Below are positions 9,041-17,736 of a DNA stretch of 64,000 nt, in pieces. The translations under genes and the position numbers were made by a program. Source of the stretch: an uncultured Schlesneria sp. (GTDB lineage Bacteria; Planctomycetota; Planctomycetia; Planctomycetales; Planctomycetaceae); NCBI GenBank assembly GCA_903834925.1, contig CAILLA010000128.1:16291-80290 (forward strand), in the 5' to 3' direction. The first letter of the stretch is position 1. Each line of letters begins with the position of its first letter. The notes under the pieces were generated by a model that searched no databases, had not been told where the DNA came from, and saw only the letters and a list, made by a program, of their open reading frames with translations.

Positions 9041-10453
9041 ATGCATCAATTTGCAGATCTACAACCAAAACGATTTTCTCGACGGCGTGCGCTGCAAATC
9101 GGTTCGGCAGGCATACTTGGGTTATCCCTGCCGGAATTGCTGGCATTGAAGGCTCGGGCCGGTTCTGACAATCTTGCTCCCGCAGCGAAGAATGTGATGG
9201 TGATCCTGGAGCAGGGGGGCTTGTCTCACATGGACACGTGGGACCCCAAGCCAGATGCTCCGTCTGATCACCGAAGCCCGTTCAAACCGATCTCGACGAA
9301 TGCTCCGGGTATTCAGTTCACCGAACTTCTGGCGAACACATCACGCGTTGCGAACAAACTAGCCGTCGTCCGTTCCATGCGGCATCCGAAATCGGGCGCG
9401 AACGGACATCCCGACGGAACTCAGTACATGCTCTCGGGTTCGCATCCCAATAGTCCAGTGGAGATGCCCGATATCGGTTGTATCGTCACAAAACTGATCG
9501 GCAGCAAATGTCGCGACCTGCCGCCCTATATCATGGTGCCGGGAAACGATGAGCAAAACGCGTCTGCTCGAACCGGGTTCCTTCCGGCTGCGTCGCGAGT
9601 CTTCAAGACCGGTGGCAACGATGTTTCGGCACCGAATTGGAAAGTGGCTGACCTGTTACCTCGACGCGAGAATTCGGGGCTTCGCTTGAACGGCCGTCGT
9701 GAGATGCTGGCTTCACTCGATGCGAGATTCTCCATCAATCATAACGTCGAAGGGATGGATCGATTCTATTCCCAGGCATTCGACACGTTGACCAGTCCCG
9801 GTGTTGAAAATGCATTCAATCTTGCCACAGAATCCACGGCGACGCGCGAACTGTATGGGCAAGGCCATCGTGGGGCATGTTATCTTGTCGGACGCAAGTT
9901 GATCGAAGCGGGTGTGCGTTTTGTGACTGTCGATGCTCGCTGGCCACTGACGGACGAAACACCTGGCGGCTTTAACCTGAACTGGGATCATCACGACTTG
10001 ATTTACACGTCGGGTTCATGCGGGACGATTCGCAATAAAGCAGGCGGGGAAGGGCGTTATGGAATTGGCCACTGGGTCATGATGGGAAGTACCGACCGAG
10101 CCTTCGCCGCATTGATCGAAGATCTCGATCAACGGGGATTGCTGGCGGAAACACTGGTCTGTTTTGTGACGGAATTTGGTCGAACACCAAGGCTGAATCA
10201 ATTCGGTGGCCGCGATCACTGGACCGATGCATATTCGATTGTCTTTGCCGGCGCAGGTGTCCCTGGTGGTCGCATCATCGGTCGTTCGGATGCGGAAGGT
10301 GGTTATGTCCTCGACGATCCGCACACGCCGGAAGAATACGCCTCGACCATTTATGAAAAGCTGGGGATTGACCGGTCAAAGCCACTTTATACATCAGCCA
10401 ATCGCCCTGTGTATTTTGCTCATGCCGACGACCCGATCTCAGGTGTGATGTGA
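9041..10453 (+). CDS. DUF1501 protein, Tat-exported
   Basis: 470 residues from ATG 9041, preceded by GGAAAG at 9031; a GTG at 9038 is in frame. The N-terminus has a twin-arginine signal (FSRRRALQIGSAG). The body shows DUF1501 features: GGLSHMDTWDPKP near residue 60, MRHPKSGANGHPDGTQYML, and FGRTPRLNQFGGRDHW near residue 380. The fold belongs to the alkaline phosphatase/sulfatase superfamily. Planctomycetes encode dozens of these, normally next to a DUF1549/DUF1553 cytochrome-like protein; here it stands without that partner. Catalytic activity is unproven. Confidence 0.9.
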   Translation: MHQFADLQPKRFSRRRALQIGSAGILGLSLPELLALKARAGSDNLAPAAKNVMVILEQGGLSHMDTWDPKPDAPSDHRSPFKPISTNAPGIQFTELLANTSRVANKLAVVRSMRHPKSGANGHPDGTQYMLSGSHPNSPVEMPDIGCIVTKLIGSKCRDLPPYIMVPGNDEQNASARTGFLPAASRVFKTGGNDVSAPNWKVADLLPRRENSGLRLNGRREMLASLDARFSINHNVEGMDRFYSQAFDTLTSPGVENAFNLATESTATRELYGQGHRGACYLVGRKLIEAGVRFVTVDARWPLTDETPGGFNLNWDHHDLIYTSGSCGTIRNKAGGEGRYGIGHWVMMGSTDRAFAALIEDLDQRGLLAETLVCFVTEFGRTPRLNQFGGRDHWTDAYSIVFAGAGVPGGRIIGRSDAEGGYVLDDPHTPEEYASTIYEKLGIDRSKPLYTSANRPVYFAHADDPISGVM

Positions 10454-10506
10454 CGGTCGTGCCGCGTAGGATTTTTCGTCCATAAGAGAGACAAACGAAA
10501 AAGACC

Positions 10507-10606
10507 TGTGCCACTGCTTGACCGTACTCGGTCAAGCAGTGCTCTTTGATTCGGGGTTTACCAGTCAAAGACACTGCGTCGGAGAAGACTCCGATGCAGT
10601 GGCACA
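10507..10606. repeat. Two-hairpin GTGCCAC element between convergent genes
   Basis: A 100-base element bounded by TGTGCCACTGC and its inverse GCAGTGGCACA. Hairpin 1 is a perfect 13-bp stem (CACTGCTTGACCG, loop TACT, CGGTCAAGCAGTG; 10512-10541). Hairpin 2 is a 13-bp stem with one wobble (CACTGCGTCGGAG, loop AAGA, CTCCGATGCAGTG; 10572-10601). It sits in the gap between the 3' ends of the DUF1501 gene and the nitroreductase gene, so it may also act as a bidirectional terminator or mRNA 3'-end protector. A second copy of hairpin 1 is at 13578-13607. Confidence 0.85.
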
Positions 10607-10618
10607 ACCTGTCGATAG

Positions 10619-11170
10619 TTATTTCAATCGCCGCAGGAATGAATCAACCGGTTGCCGATTCTGTTCGGGGATGACTGACGGATAACCGTACCAGATCAAA
10701 CCGACAACGCGTTCCAGGTTGGGGTCGATTCCGAGTATTTCGAAAAACTTTTCATGGCGAGTGACATCTCCGGTGGACCATTTCGTCCCGATGTCGCTCG
10801 ACCACAATCCAAGCATCAGGTTTTGAACAAAGCAGCAGCAGGCCGCATAATCTTCATCGTGTCGGAATTGATCGTCCGAGCGAATGCAGGTGACGGCGAG
10901 CCATCCAGGGACGGCAGACCACGACTTTTGTTTCGAGTCAGCCTCAGCCTGGCCTTTCTTCGTCGCAATGATACTTGAGTTCAAATCGATGACAGCACGG
11001 GCGGTTTCAAGGCCAAGCCAATAAACTCGCCACGGTTCCGTCTTCTTATGATTCGGTGCCCAACGAGCCAACTCAAGTGCGTTCTCAATTTCGTGCGCCG
11101 GAGGGACTTCCGGGCGAAACGCTCCAATCGTTCTTCGTCCACGAATGACATTGCTGATATTCAAATCCAT
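10619..11170 (-). CDS. Nitroreductase family protein
   Basis: 183 residues, the usual length for a compact flavin (FMN)-dependent nitroreductase. The N-terminal IRGRRTIGAFRPEVPP matches the family motif R-R-S/T-x-R-x-F used in FMN phosphate binding. WAPNHKKTEPWRVYWL matches the A-P-N-x-K-x-x-P-W segment. The C-terminal region VGLIWYGYP is the family's usual final strand. The protein probably reduces nitro or quinone-like compounds with NAD(P)H as a dimer; its substrate cannot be read. It is monocistronic, converging on the DUF1501 gene. Confidence 0.88.
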   Translation of the reverse strand: MDLNISNVIRGRRTIGAFRPEVPPAHEIENALELARWAPNHKKTEPWRVYWLGLETARAVIDLNSSIIATKKGQAEADSKQKSWSAVPGWLAVTCIRSDDQFRHDEDYAACCCFVQNLMLGLWSSDIGTKWSTGDVTRHEKFFEILGIDPNLERVVGLIWYGYPSVIPEQNRQPVDSFLRRLK

Positions 11171-11250
11171 TGTCTGTTCTCGGTTGAATCTATTTGAATT
11201 TTCTGATCAGAAAAGATTAATGCAGATGAGTGTTCCAATCTTTCTTGTGT

Positions 11251-12576
11251 TCATCCTCGCCTGATTGCTTCCATCGGCGACATTTTTAACGCCCATATCG
11301 CAGGATACAAACCACCGATCATTCCCAGCACCGTACTGAAGATTAAGCTGAAGAGTAACAGGCCAGGGCTGGCGTAGAGATGCAGTTTGGTCGGGAAAAT
11401 CGCATTCAGAAGTTGAACCGCAATCCAGCCTGCCAGACACCCGAGTACACCGCCGCTCAGTCCCAGCAGGGCACTTTCCCAGGTGATCAGTTTCATTACG
11501 TCCCACGCCGACCAGCCGTTGGCCTTCAGAACGCCGAATTCGATTAGTCGCTCGGCGACACTCATCAGCATGGTGTTAAGAATGCTCAGCAGCGCGATCA
11601 CGACACCGATACCTGTCATCAGATAAAGAAAGATGTCGAGGTCCGAACTGAATTCCGCGATTTTGTCACCCCAGTCCTGTGCCGACCGAACTTCGATTGC
11701 TTCTTCGATCGGCGCTGTTTCAGTCTCAGTTTTCGACGCCGCTTGAAGTGGTTGATCAGGGGCTTTGTTAGCCGAAGCACCATTTCCCTGTAATAACTTG
11801 GCAGCAGCATTCAGCATGTTGATCGCTCCCGCTTCGGGAAATGCCACCATGGCGTTCGCTCGCCAATCGTCCGCTCGCCGACCGCGAAAGTGCTTGCAGA
11901 TGTCTTGCGTCAATTGTGATTTTGGAACCGTTCCGTCGGCCTCGATGTAAACAGACGAAATTAATGCGTCATCGAAATGACCGATTTTCCGGACGCTTTC
12001 ACTATCCAGGACGATGGCGACATCGAGCAACAAAGATCCACAATGATAGATCCCGACAATCGTCAGATCGAATCCATCGACTCGCAGGTTATCTCCAACC
12101 TTCTTATGAAAGGCTTCGGCGATTGTTCGGCTGATGACGCAATTCATTGTCCCGACATCTTCCCGCGTCAGGAAACGTCCCTGCGTTATATCGTCTCGAT
12201 AGACTGCGAGTTTCAGTTTCAATGTCGCGTCGATATCAGTTCCAAACAGAAATCGAGGAGGGCTGAAGGTCGGTTTGCCTTCGACCAGTTGAGCACGTGC
12301 CCAGACTTCCATGCGTGCGGTTCGAACCCCGGGTATCGCGGCGATTTCTTGACACCACCCGACTGGCAACCGAGAAAAAAGCGGGATGGGGGCACCAGGT
12401 TGCATTGCCGCCAGTCCGGGAATTCGGCTAAAGGTTTTTCCGACCGTATCATCGATTCCCGTGGCGATGGAAAACAGGCCGACCATCCCCGCAATGGCAA
12501 CGGTCAACCCCAGCAAAGCAAGAATCGAACGAACCGGGCGGCTGACGAGATTTCGAAACGCAAACCGAAGCATCAC
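11251..12576 (-). CDS. ABC transporter permease (MacB/FtsX type)
   Basis: 441 residues with the FtsX/MacB layout. One membrane helix lies at about 17-37 after MLRFAFRNLVSRPVRSIL, then a large outer MacB-like domain (about 40-310), then three helices near 320-350, 370-395 and 405-435, ending in LKMSPMEAIRRG, a common end of this family. Such permeases drive efflux or lipoprotein release with a partner ATPase. No ATPase gene is adjacent; the gene lies 19 bases downstream of a methyltransferase gene on the same strand. A second ATG follows the first directly. Confidence 0.88.
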   Translation of the reverse strand: MMLRFAFRNLVSRPVRSILALLGLTVAIAGMVGLFSIATGIDDTVGKTFSRIPGLAAMQPGAPIPLFSRLPVGWCQEIAAIPGVRTARMEVWARAQLVEGKPTFSPPRFLFGTDIDATLKLKLAVYRDDITQGRFLTREDVGTMNCVISRTIAEAFHKKVGDNLRVDGFDLTIVGIYHCGSLLLDVAIVLDSESVRKIGHFDDALISSVYIEADGTVPKSQLTQDICKHFRGRRADDWRANAMVAFPEAGAINMLNAAAKLLQGNGASANKAPDQPLQAASKTETETAPIEEAIEVRSAQDWGDKIAEFSSDLDIFLYLMTGIGVVIALLSILNTMLMSVAERLIEFGVLKANGWSAWDVMKLITWESALLGLSGGVLGCLAGWIAVQLLNAIFPTKLHLYASPGLLLFSLIFSTVLGMIGGLYPAIWALKMSPMEAIRRG

Positions 12577-12595
12577 AAGCTTTCAACAATAAAAA

Positions 12596-13375
12596 TCACA
12601 CTCGCTGCAAAACGTAAACGATGTCCTCTGTATCGTCCGTGATGTCGATTGGCCAATCGAGGTCATATCGAAAGTCAAACATTTCCAATAACCGCAAACG
12701 AGGTTCACTGGCAATCAGCGAAAACATCTGTTCGGCGGTGTAGGTCCTGAAAATCGTCTCGTCGGTGATCCGGAACTGTTTTGTAGGAGTATAGACATCA
12801 TAAGTGACGCCGATGCGTTCCTGTCGTTTTTTTAGATTGGTTTCGATCGTCCAGAGATTGGAGACCACCGACAAATTGCCTCGGGATGACGACCAGGATT
12901 CGGAAGTGCATTTTGCCGGTGTTTTCGGCGTCAGATGCAGGCCAAGGAAAAAAAGTCCCCCTTTATTCAGGGCGTCTGCGACACAGCGGAAATGAGCTTC
13001 CGCCGTCTCTTCCGACGGCAAATGTCGAAACGTATTGATCATATTAAACGCGGCGTCGACCTTTTTCTTGACGGTAAAATCCGCCATATCGCCGACGTAT
13101 GTGGTTTCGGGAAAACCTGCTTTTTTCAGCCGAGCGTTGCAATACGCGATTGCCTTTTCATTCAGGTCGTTGCCGGAAATTTCGTAACCGGACTTGGCAA
13201 ATTGGATCACCAGTCGACCGGTACCGCACGCGGGTTCAAATAACCGTTTGACTGGACGTTTGGAATAACGTTCGAAGCAGTTTTTCAAAAACTTGAATTC
13301 CGCAGCCCAGTCGGAACCGAAGATCAAGTCATAGTATTTCGGGTAGTCATAAAGGTGACCGGCGATCGTTTCCAT
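12596..13375 (-). CDS. Class I SAM-dependent methyltransferase
   Basis: 259 residues. Motif I of the Rossmann methyltransferase fold is visible as LFEPACGTGRLVIQFAKSGY (about residues 66-85), followed by GNDLNEKAIAYCNARL for SAM ribose binding and DAAFNMINTFRHL for the motif IV region. The N-terminus HLYDYPKYYDLIFGSDW is typical of small-molecule methyltransferases of this type. The substrate is unknown. The stop codon lies 19 bases before the ABC permease start, so the two are probably one transcript. Confidence 0.88.
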   Translation of the reverse strand: METIAGHLYDYPKYYDLIFGSDWAAEFKFLKNCFERYSKRPVKRLFEPACGTGRLVIQFAKSGYEISGNDLNEKAIAYCNARLKKAGFPETTYVGDMADFTVKKKVDAAFNMINTFRHLPSEETAEAHFRCVADALNKGGLFFLGLHLTPKTPAKCTSESWSSSRGNLSVVSNLWTIETNLKKRQERIGVTYDVYTPTKQFRITDETIFRTYTAEQMFSLIASEPRLRLLEMFDFRYDLDWPIDITDDTEDIVYVLQRV

Positions 13376-14033
13376 GAATCGGTACAGGCTCCAAAAAATG
13401 CGAGGTCTTTGGCAAATGGATTGTCACCTGTCATCAGGTGAAGTTGAGTGAGCTTTGGAGTGTAGCCGAACGATCGGTCGATATGAAACGAAGAGCAGTT
13501 GAAACAAGATTCACTGACACGTGGCGCCGTTAAGGATGTTTTGTCGCAAATCAGGGACAATGATAAGAGTCTTGTGCCACTGCTTGACCGTACCCGGTCA
13601 AGCAGTGCTCTTCGATTATGGATTTCCAGGGCAAAGCCACTACGTCGGAGAAGACTCCAAAGAGGCTGCGCCCCAGACCAAAGTAGCCATCATCGCTCCG
13701 CGTGATGAGCATTGCTCAAGAACCGGACGAATACTATTCAGCATGTTTTTCAATTCATAAATTCAAACGAAGCAACTGTTACGAGGCTGAAGCAACGATT
13801 GAATCTTTTTCGACAAATGCTCATCACGCGGAGCGATGATGGCTACTTTGGAAGAAATCCTGAAACTGACTCATTGAGTCAAGCTTCAAACACGAAGAAG
13901 TCCGATGCAGCGGCACCTCGGGTTGGTACCATTATAAAAATCCTGGCTTCTCCCATCACTACCTTCCAAACAAACAATCCAACGCGAAAGCGATCCACCT
14001 ATTCTTAACCCATCCCGCGACGCGCGTGAAAAT
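13376..14033. other. Intergenic stretch filled by a composite repeat
   Basis: 658 bases between two minus-strand genes. Half of it is the composite repeat at 13574-13916. The small reading frames crossing the repeat are stop-free only because of its palindromes. I see no other gene here. Confidence 0.6.
13574..13916. repeat. Composite palindromic element (GTGCCAC ends, two inverted REP-like hairpins)
   Basis: Begins with the perfect 13-bp hairpin CACTGCTTGACCG / CGGTCAAGCAGTG (13578-13607), continues with GAAGACTCCAAAGAGGC and ACCAAAGTAGCC. It then carries a CATCATCGC-TCC-GCGTGATG hairpin (13681-13714), about 100 bases of spacer, the same hairpin inverted (13816-13851), and ends GCAGCGGCAC (13907-13916), the inverse of the opening GTGCCACTGC with one change. 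The symmetrical layout suggests a miniature element whose inner part is marked by inverted REP-like units. The element at 42691-42889 has a similar right half. Confidence 0.8.
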
Positions 14034-15755
14034 TTACTGGGGGGTGGACCAACCGTCGCGGCGTTGGTCGGCGACTCCTGTTCGTTTGCCGGTTTCCAGG
14101 TTCACGGAGATTGAATGAGCATCTCCCTGTCGTTTTGGTGTGGGGTTGATTTGATGCCCCATTTCACGAAGCCGGTCGATTTGCTGTTGATGATTTTCGA
14201 GCAAACCGGCCTCCATCGTGATGGTGTCTGGCATCCAGGCGTGGTGTAAACGTGGTGCATCGACTGCATCTCGCAGCGGCATTTCGAATTCGAGGACGTT
14301 CAAGAGAACACAGAATACGGTATTGATGATCGTTCGACCGCCAGGACTGCCGGTCACTAAGGTCACGCGCCCATTTTTTGAAACGACAACGGGGGTCATT
14401 GAACTGAGCATACGCTTTCCAGCGACGACCAGATTCGGTTTCGTGCCAATCAGGCCTTGTGAATTCGTGATGCCCGGTTGAGGATTGAAATCGCCCATTT
14501 CATTGTTTAACAGGAATCCCGCACCTCGAACGACAATTCGTGAGCCCCAGCTGTCTTCCAACGTGTAGGTGTTCGAGACCGCCATTCCGTCCCGATCCAT
14601 GACACTGAAATGAGTTGTATTGGGAGCTTCCTCTGGCGACAGGATTTCAGCGCCTAACTTCGCAGACGAAGTGGCATTTGTGAGTGAAATGGAACTCGCC
14701 AATTCAGAGGCATATTCCTTCGTCGTGAGCTGTCCGGGAATTTTGGTAAACGCGGGATCGCCGAGCCAACGTGCTCGGTCGTAGTAGGCTCGGCGCATGC
14801 TTTCGATCATGACGTGAATCGTTTTGGCAGACCAACGTCCATGTTGCCGAAGATTGAAGGTCTCAACGATATTGAGCATTTCGACCAAGGCGGTTCCACC
14901 GGAACTTGGCGGAGGTGAGGCGAAGATGTCGAACCCGCGATAGGTTCCGTGAATGGGTGTGCGGATTTTGGCCTGATACCCGGCGAGATCGGCTTTGGTA
15001 ATGACGCCTCCACCCAGTTTCATCTCGGCGTCGAATGCATCAGCGATTTTCCCGGTGTAGAACGCGTCGGCACCATCCGATGCGATTAAAGCGAGTGTAT
15101 TTGCCAGGTCGGTTTGAACAAGCCTGTCGTCAGCCTTCCAGGGCCGCTGACCATTGTCTTGTCCGTATATGCGTCGAAGTTCTGGATTGTCAGGGGAGGT
15201 TTCAATGAGTTGATTCAACGCGCGTGCCAGTTCCGCACGGATTTGAAAGCCATCGCGAGCCAGGGCAACTGAGGGTTCGACAAGATCTTTCCACGCGAGT
15301 CGACCGAATTGCTCGTGCGCCAGCTTGAGTCCACGAACGGTTCCGGGAACGCCGACGAGTCGGTATTGAGAGCCGATCCCATTGGCGAACATGTCGACAG
15401 TGGCAGCAGCGGGAGCGATCTCACGATAATCAACGACGACCGGTCGTTCGCCACCACCGGGATGGATCAGCATAAATCCGCCACCGCCAATGTTGCCCGC
15501 TTCCGGCCAGGTCACGGCGAGGGCAAATGCGGTGGCAACGGCGGCATCGACGGCGTTGCCGCCCGAGTTCAAGATTGTGCGACCAACTTCGGAGGCAGGC
15601 TTTGAGACGGAGACGACCATCCCCAGGTCAGATTGAGTAGTGAGACCACTCGCTGGGGATTCGTCTGCGTAAGTATTCGACAAGCGGAACGTCAGGCAAA
15701 CCGACATTGCAAATGCAGCTTGAACAAAAGAGCGATTGACGGGAGAGATTCTCAA
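14034..15755 (-). CDS. ggt: Gamma-glutamyltransferase
   Basis: 573 residues, the normal precursor length, with a cleavable N-terminal signal (about 1-30), so it acts outside the cytoplasm. It cleaves gamma-glutamyl bonds of glutathione and relatives. The self-cleavage site and new N-terminal nucleophile appear in NTTHFSVMD (Thr380), followed by YTLEDSWGS. The glutamate-binding region VTGSPGGRTIINTV is intact, as is the large-subunit motif GGGGFMLIH. It is autoprocessed into two subunits in the family. It stands alone on the minus strand. Confidence 0.95.
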   Translation of the reverse strand: MRISPVNRSFVQAAFAMSVCLTFRLSNTYADESPASGLTTQSDLGMVVSVSKPASEVGRTILNSGGNAVDAAVATAFALAVTWPEAGNIGGGGFMLIHPGGGERPVVVDYREIAPAAATVDMFANGIGSQYRLVGVPGTVRGLKLAHEQFGRLAWKDLVEPSVALARDGFQIRAELARALNQLIETSPDNPELRRIYGQDNGQRPWKADDRLVQTDLANTLALIASDGADAFYTGKIADAFDAEMKLGGGVITKADLAGYQAKIRTPIHGTYRGFDIFASPPPSSGGTALVEMLNIVETFNLRQHGRWSAKTIHVMIESMRRAYYDRARWLGDPAFTKIPGQLTTKEYASELASSISLTNATSSAKLGAEILSPEEAPNTTHFSVMDRDGMAVSNTYTLEDSWGSRIVVRGAGFLLNNEMGDFNPQPGITNSQGLIGTKPNLVVAGKRMLSSMTPVVVSKNGRVTLVTGSPGGRTIINTVFCVLLNVLEFEMPLRDAVDAPRLHHAWMPDTITMEAGLLENHQQQIDRLREMGHQINPTPKRQGDAHSISVNLETGKRTGVADQRRDGWSTPQ

Positions 15756-16055
15756 TGTTCATTCCTCTTTTCAAGAGCGGTTCGATCCGACAGTTGTCAG
15801 GATTGATCGTCAAATAATCAAGGCTGAGATGCTGTTCTCGCGGTTTCGGATTTGCTTTTGAAAACCGATTGCTGATCGTCCTGCCAAGCAAGATCTTGCA
15901 GTTTATTCAGCTCTGCGAATTGCCAATGCATCGCGCATCGTGTGACAATGCGTGACATTCATTACCCGGTCTCAGGCGAAGTTAAGATCTGAAGATTGTT
16001 TTGCTTGAAACAGGTCTCATTGATTTCCGCACAACACTCGAAAGGAATTTTCCCA
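15756..16055. other. Divergent intergenic region
   Basis: 300 bases between the start of the gamma-glutamyltransferase gene (minus) and the small exported protein gene (plus). It must carry promoters for both. An AAAGGAA sequence at 16041-16047 is a credible ribosome-binding site for the plus-strand gene. I see no repeat and no RNA gene. Confidence 0.5.
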
Positions 16056-16502
16056 ATGAAGGTATTTCGAATCCAACCCATGTTTCTAGTGTTTGGAATT
16101 CTCGTGTTGGCAATGAGCCTCAAGTCCAATGAAGTCACCCCACAGGCTACTGCAGCCTCCGACGAAAAAGGGGCAAAACTCCACCAACTGCGAAAAGACA
16201 AAGTGGACGTCTTGCAGCTTATTGTGACCTATTGCGAGAACGGGTTTAAGAAGGGGGAGATCAGTTACCAGCAACTTTGCGACGCCAGACTACCGTTGCG
16301 TCGAGCGCAACTCGAAGCGTGTGCAGCCGACGCTGAGCGGATTGCCGTGCTTGAGAAGTCGTTGAAAGAAGCCAAGGAGAATGAAGTCGTTGTTCAGCAG
16401 ATTGAAAAAGTTTCGGGTGAAATGAGTAAAATGGACGTGCAGCGAGCCCGTGCAGATTGTCTGGATATTGAAATCGAATTAGAACGCCTGAAATCGAAGT
16501 GA
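16056..16502 (+). CDS. Small exported helical protein (OMF-like coiled coil)
   Basis: 148 residues from ATG 16056, chosen because AAAGGAA lies 9 bases upstream and the signal peptide (MKVFRIQPMFLVFGILVLAM) begins there. The mature part is almost wholly helical and charged. The segment QLIVTYCENGFKKGEISYQQ LCDARLPLRRAQLE resembles the hairpin helices of TolC-like outer-membrane efflux proteins (a G..s...l..a...l...e pattern), but there is only one such unit, so it is not a full efflux protein. The function is unknown, probably periplasmic. Confidence 0.75.
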   Translation: MKVFRIQPMFLVFGILVLAMSLKSNEVTPQATAASDEKGAKLHQLRKDKVDVLQLIVTYCENGFKKGEISYQQLCDARLPLRRAQLEACAADAERIAVLEKSLKEAKENEVVVQQIEKVSGEMSKMDVQRARADCLDIEIELERLKSK

Positions 16503-16558
16503 ATGGCGCACTTCGAGCGTACCTATTTTCGCTTCCGGCTTATACTTCGTCGGCCGTG

Positions 16559-17383
16559 TCAGTTGGGAAATCCTGCTGCCGAGAAATCGATGTCTGAATA
16601 ATAATTCCGCATTCGCGCAAGCGAGGCTTTCTGGGCTTTCGAAAGTTTGTCACCGCGACCGATCACCCCTTTGTTCAGACGAGTCGGTTGGTAGGCCGTT
16701 CGATCGACCGCTGCTTGTGCTTTGCTTTGGGAACGGGGCAGTCCGAATTGTTCGCAGATCCTTAGAAGTTCGCCACAAGGATCGAGCTTTAGGTTTTCGT
16801 ACTGACAGACGTACGCCGTTTTGTTACGGACAAGCTCGCTGGCAAACCAGCCTGCATAAAAGTTGAAGTACCACGGTGCAACCATGTCGACAATGAACTG
16901 GAGCCGGGTTGCTTCGTCCAGCAGGCTCCAATGCAGTTCGTCCATATAGGCCATCGGACAAACTGTTGATTCATGGAGGAAATGATCGCAACAACTGACG
17001 ACGGTGTCGTGAATGTCTCTTGTCTGAATGATGGGCCAGATTGATGCTCGACTGATCAGTTCCAATGTTGGTTTAGAAGCCCGCGTATGCTGGTGCCGCC
17101 AGAGCACTTTGTCGATCGATGCGGCCTCGGCCAATGCCCGCAAACTCGGCTCTTGTTCCCGACGATCGAACGAGTGGGTCAACGACCGGGATTCCCATCC
17201 CAGGTAGTTTTCCAGCATGGCCGAAAGCCAGGTTGAACCGGTTTTTGGTGCGGCAATGACCCACATCTGCGTCTGAGTCTTACGCAGCATCGAATAAATG
17301 AAATTGTCGGAATAGACTAGCGGCGACGGTTTATTCAACAGCGTCGAAAGAATCGAACTTGGCCGAAAGTCAACAAAATTCAT
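16559..17383 (-). CDS. Sulfotransferase family protein
   Basis: 274 residues. The 5'-phosphosulfate loop for the donor PAPS is seen as APKTGSTWLSAML (about residues 45-57). The 3'-phosphate site is RDIHDTVVSCCDHF (about 122-135). The C-terminal GVIGRGDKLSKAQ resembles the family's last conserved segment (K.G..G.W). No signal peptide or clear membrane segment is present. The acceptor (glycan, lipid or small molecule) cannot be read. It is flanked by intergenic gaps and not in an operon. Confidence 0.88.
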   Translation of the reverse strand: MNFVDFRPSSILSTLLNKPSPLVYSDNFIYSMLRKTQTQMWVIAAPKTGSTWLSAMLENYLGWESRSLTHSFDRREQEPSLRALAEAASIDKVLWRHQHTRASKPTLELISRASIWPIIQTRDIHDTVVSCCDHFLHESTVCPMAYMDELHWSLLDEATRLQFIVDMVAPWYFNFYAGWFASELVRNKTAYVCQYENLKLDPCGELLRICEQFGLPRSQSKAQAAVDRTAYQPTRLNKGVIGRGDKLSKAQKASLARMRNYYSDIDFSAAGFPN

Positions 17384-17736
17384 GCAACAGTCGTCCTTGA
17401 CACGTTGAAAAAATCAAATGCGGTTTCGAAAGACGCAGTTTGAGAATTGTTGAATGAAAAGGGAAATTTGAAAATTCAGGTGACGATTTGAGCGAGCTGC
17501 TGTGATGCTCTTATCGCAGGACTCAGTTAGTATGAGCAATATGAATTCGCCTTCAAATGGGATGATTTACGTCGATTTCAGGTTGAATACTGACGAATCC
17601 GCCATTTTTGCCAGATATCCACTCAAAATCGCCTCGCCGCTTTAGACATTTGTACTTAACGCAACATTGTTACCATGGCTCGCCCGACAGTATTGGACGT
17701 CGGTTACCTGTATCCTGAAAGCCCGAGACAACGCTC
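17384..17736. other. Divergent intergenic region, no gene seen
   Basis: 353 AT-richer bases between the sulfotransferase start (minus) and the ricin/esterase gene start (plus). They should hold both promoters. I find no reading frame, repeat copy or RNA gene that I would support. Confidence 0.5.

Noticed and set aside
13324..13560. Minus-strand 78-codon frame before the methyltransferase
   Set aside because: Overlaps the methyltransferase start, no recognised pattern, no ribosome-binding site.
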